In this document: positions 5,221 to 6,161 of the stretch, one piece after another | How the letters are laid out: each line of letters begins with the position of its first letter | Numbering within the stretch: position 1 is the first letter of the stretch | Source of the DNA: Gammaproteobacteria bacterium | Lineage (GTDB): Bacteria; Pseudomonadota; Gammaproteobacteria; Enterobacterales; GCA-2746155 | NCBI GenBank assembly: GCA_024206355.1 | Contig: JAAGZM010000507.1 | Location: forward strand, 1-6,161 | Length of the DNA stretch: 6,161 nt | Reading direction: 5' to 3' | Made by a program: the position numbers and the translations under genes | Notes under the pieces: generated by a model | The model's database searches: none | What the model was told of the DNA's origin: nothing | The model's input: only the letters and a program-made list of their open reading frames with translations

Positions 5221-6161
5221 TTAAGAGTGATCAGACTTTGGTCGCAAATCTTTCCTGAGAATTTTACCAATATTCGATTTAGGTAATTCATCAAGAAACT
5301 CAACAAATTTGGGGCGTTTATAGCCTGTCAGATTTTTTTTACAGAAAGCCTTAACATCTGCTTCAGTGAGATCTGCTGATTTAGCAACAATAAATAACTT
5401 AACAGCTTCACCTGAGTACTCATCAGGAAGACCAATAGCTGCAACTTCGAGAACATCAGGATGTTCAGCAACGACAGCCTCTAACTCATTGGGGAAAACA
5501 TTAAAGCCAGAAACCAGAATCATATCCTTTTTACGATCCACGAGTTTAACCATACCTTCTTCATTGATTACACCAATATCTCCTGTAGAGAACCATCCAT
5601 CTTCGGTCAATACTTTCGCAGTTTCATCTGGACGTTGCCAATAACCTCTCATGACCTGAGGGCCTTTGATACAAACCTCACCCGGTTCATTAAACCCTAG
5701 CTCATTACCTTTATCATCACGAATTGATACGTCAGTTGAAGAGATAGGCAAACCGATGCAACCACTAAACTGTTTAGCATCTAAAGGGTTAATAATAGCA
5801 GCTGGTGCTGTTTCTGTTAGTCCGTAGCCTTCTATCAAGACAGTATTGGTTAGCTCTCCCCATTCTTTAGCAACAGACGGTTGAACAGCCATGCCGCCAG
5901 CAAATGACAATTTTAGCCCACTAAAATCAACATCTTCAATTCCTGGAGTATTTAACAATCCATTAAATAATGTATTCACACCGGTAAAGCCTGTAAATCG
6001 ATGTTTCTTCAGCTCTTTAACAAATCCAGGCATGTCTCGAGGATTGGTGATCAGCACATTCAAACCACCATTTTTTGTAAATAAAAGGCAATTAGCTGTG
6101 AGAGAAAATATATGATAAAGCGGTAATGCGGTAATAATAACTTCACTGTTGGTATTGATTA
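5221..6161 (-). CDS. fadD: Long-chain-fatty-acid--CoA ligase, C-terminal part (5' end outside window)
   Basis: The frame is open to the right edge and gives 312 residues, roughly the C-terminal 55% of a FadD of about 560 residues. FadD activates long-chain fatty acids to acyl-CoA using ATP at the inner face of the membrane, the entry step of beta-oxidation. Hallmarks in order: ALPLYHIF near the edge, TGVNTLFN, GYGLTE (5812-5829; adenylate-forming family motif), the fatty-acyl-CoA synthetase signature from DGW through TGDIG to DRKK (5527-5601), then SGFNVFPNE, and the C-terminal GKILR whose Lys (5263-5265) is the expected catalytic lysine of the C-terminal lid. The nucleotide-binding YTGGTTG-type motif must lie beyond the window. 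The TTG at 6061-6063 is internal, because conserved FadD sequence continues upstream of it. The stop is TAA, followed 2 nt later by rnd. FadD is favoured over other acyl-CoA synthetases because of the close local match and the rnd neighbour. Confidence 0.96.
   Translation of the reverse strand, partial: INTNSEVIITALPLYHIFSLTANCLLFTKNGGLNVLITNPRDMPGFVKELKKHRFTGFTGVNTLFNGLLNTPGIEDVDFSGLKLSFAGGMAVQPSVAKEWGELTNTVLIEGYGLTETAPAAIINPLDAKQFSGCIGLPISSTDVSIRDDKGNELGFNEPGEVCIKGPQVMRGYWQRPDETAKVLTEDGWFSTGDIGVINEEGMVKLVDRKKDMILVSGFNVFPNELEAVVAEHPDVLEVAAIGLPDEYSGEAVKLFIVAKSADLTEADVKAFCKKNLTGYKRPKFVEFLDELPKSNIGKILRKDLRPKSDHS

Noticed and set aside
6061..6063. TTG as the start codon of a shorter acyl-CoA ligase
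   Set aside because: The frame stays open to the window edge, and the upstream 32 codons encode conserved FadD sequence including ALPLYHIF.
5366..6115. Plus-strand frames at 5366-5644 and 5891-6115 opposite fadD
   Set aside because: They lie antisense to conserved FadD motifs and have the composition expected of a shadow frame.

Overview
The window looks like an AT-rich gammaproteobacterial chromosome segment. The evidence is the run of enterobacterial-type housekeeping orthologues (FadD, RNase D, YcgL and YcgN), and YcgL/YcgN families are, to my knowledge, largely gammaproteobacterial. The species cannot be named from this stretch. Every supported gene is on the minus strand, so transcription runs from high to low coordinates.

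Layout in transcription order: the C-terminal part of fadD (long-chain acyl-CoA synthetase, cut by the right edge); rnd (RNase D) starting with GTG 2 nt after the fadD stop; a 177-nt gap holding only a doubtful 53-codon reading frame; ycgL and ycgN overlapping by one base (TAATG); a 78-nt AT-rich gap; a secreted, membrane-tethered von Willebrand factor A (VWA) protein of about 600 residues; and 5 nt later a 367-residue membrane-anchored coiled-coil protein whose C-terminus is a highly regular acidic tandem repeat. Beyond that gene lie a 15-bp palindrome, a TATAAT box and the start of a further minus-strand reading frame with a transmembrane helix, cut by the left edge.

The right half is ordinary housekeeping: fatty-acid activation, RNA 3' trimming and two conserved small proteins of uncertain role. 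The left half is the less familiar part. The VWA protein should sit in the periplasm with a complete MIDAS metal site, an acidic stalk and one C-terminal membrane helix. Its partner should be anchored by one N-terminal helix with nearly all of its mass in the cytoplasm. The tight spacing, with the partner's ribosome-binding site inside the end of the VWA gene, implies co-translation and suggests an envelope-spanning pair of unknown function. The partner's tail has two near-identical 105-bp repeats and eight 27-bp units, with two exact copies of a Trp-centred acidic segment. I see no mobile element, CRISPR array, tRNA or rRNA.
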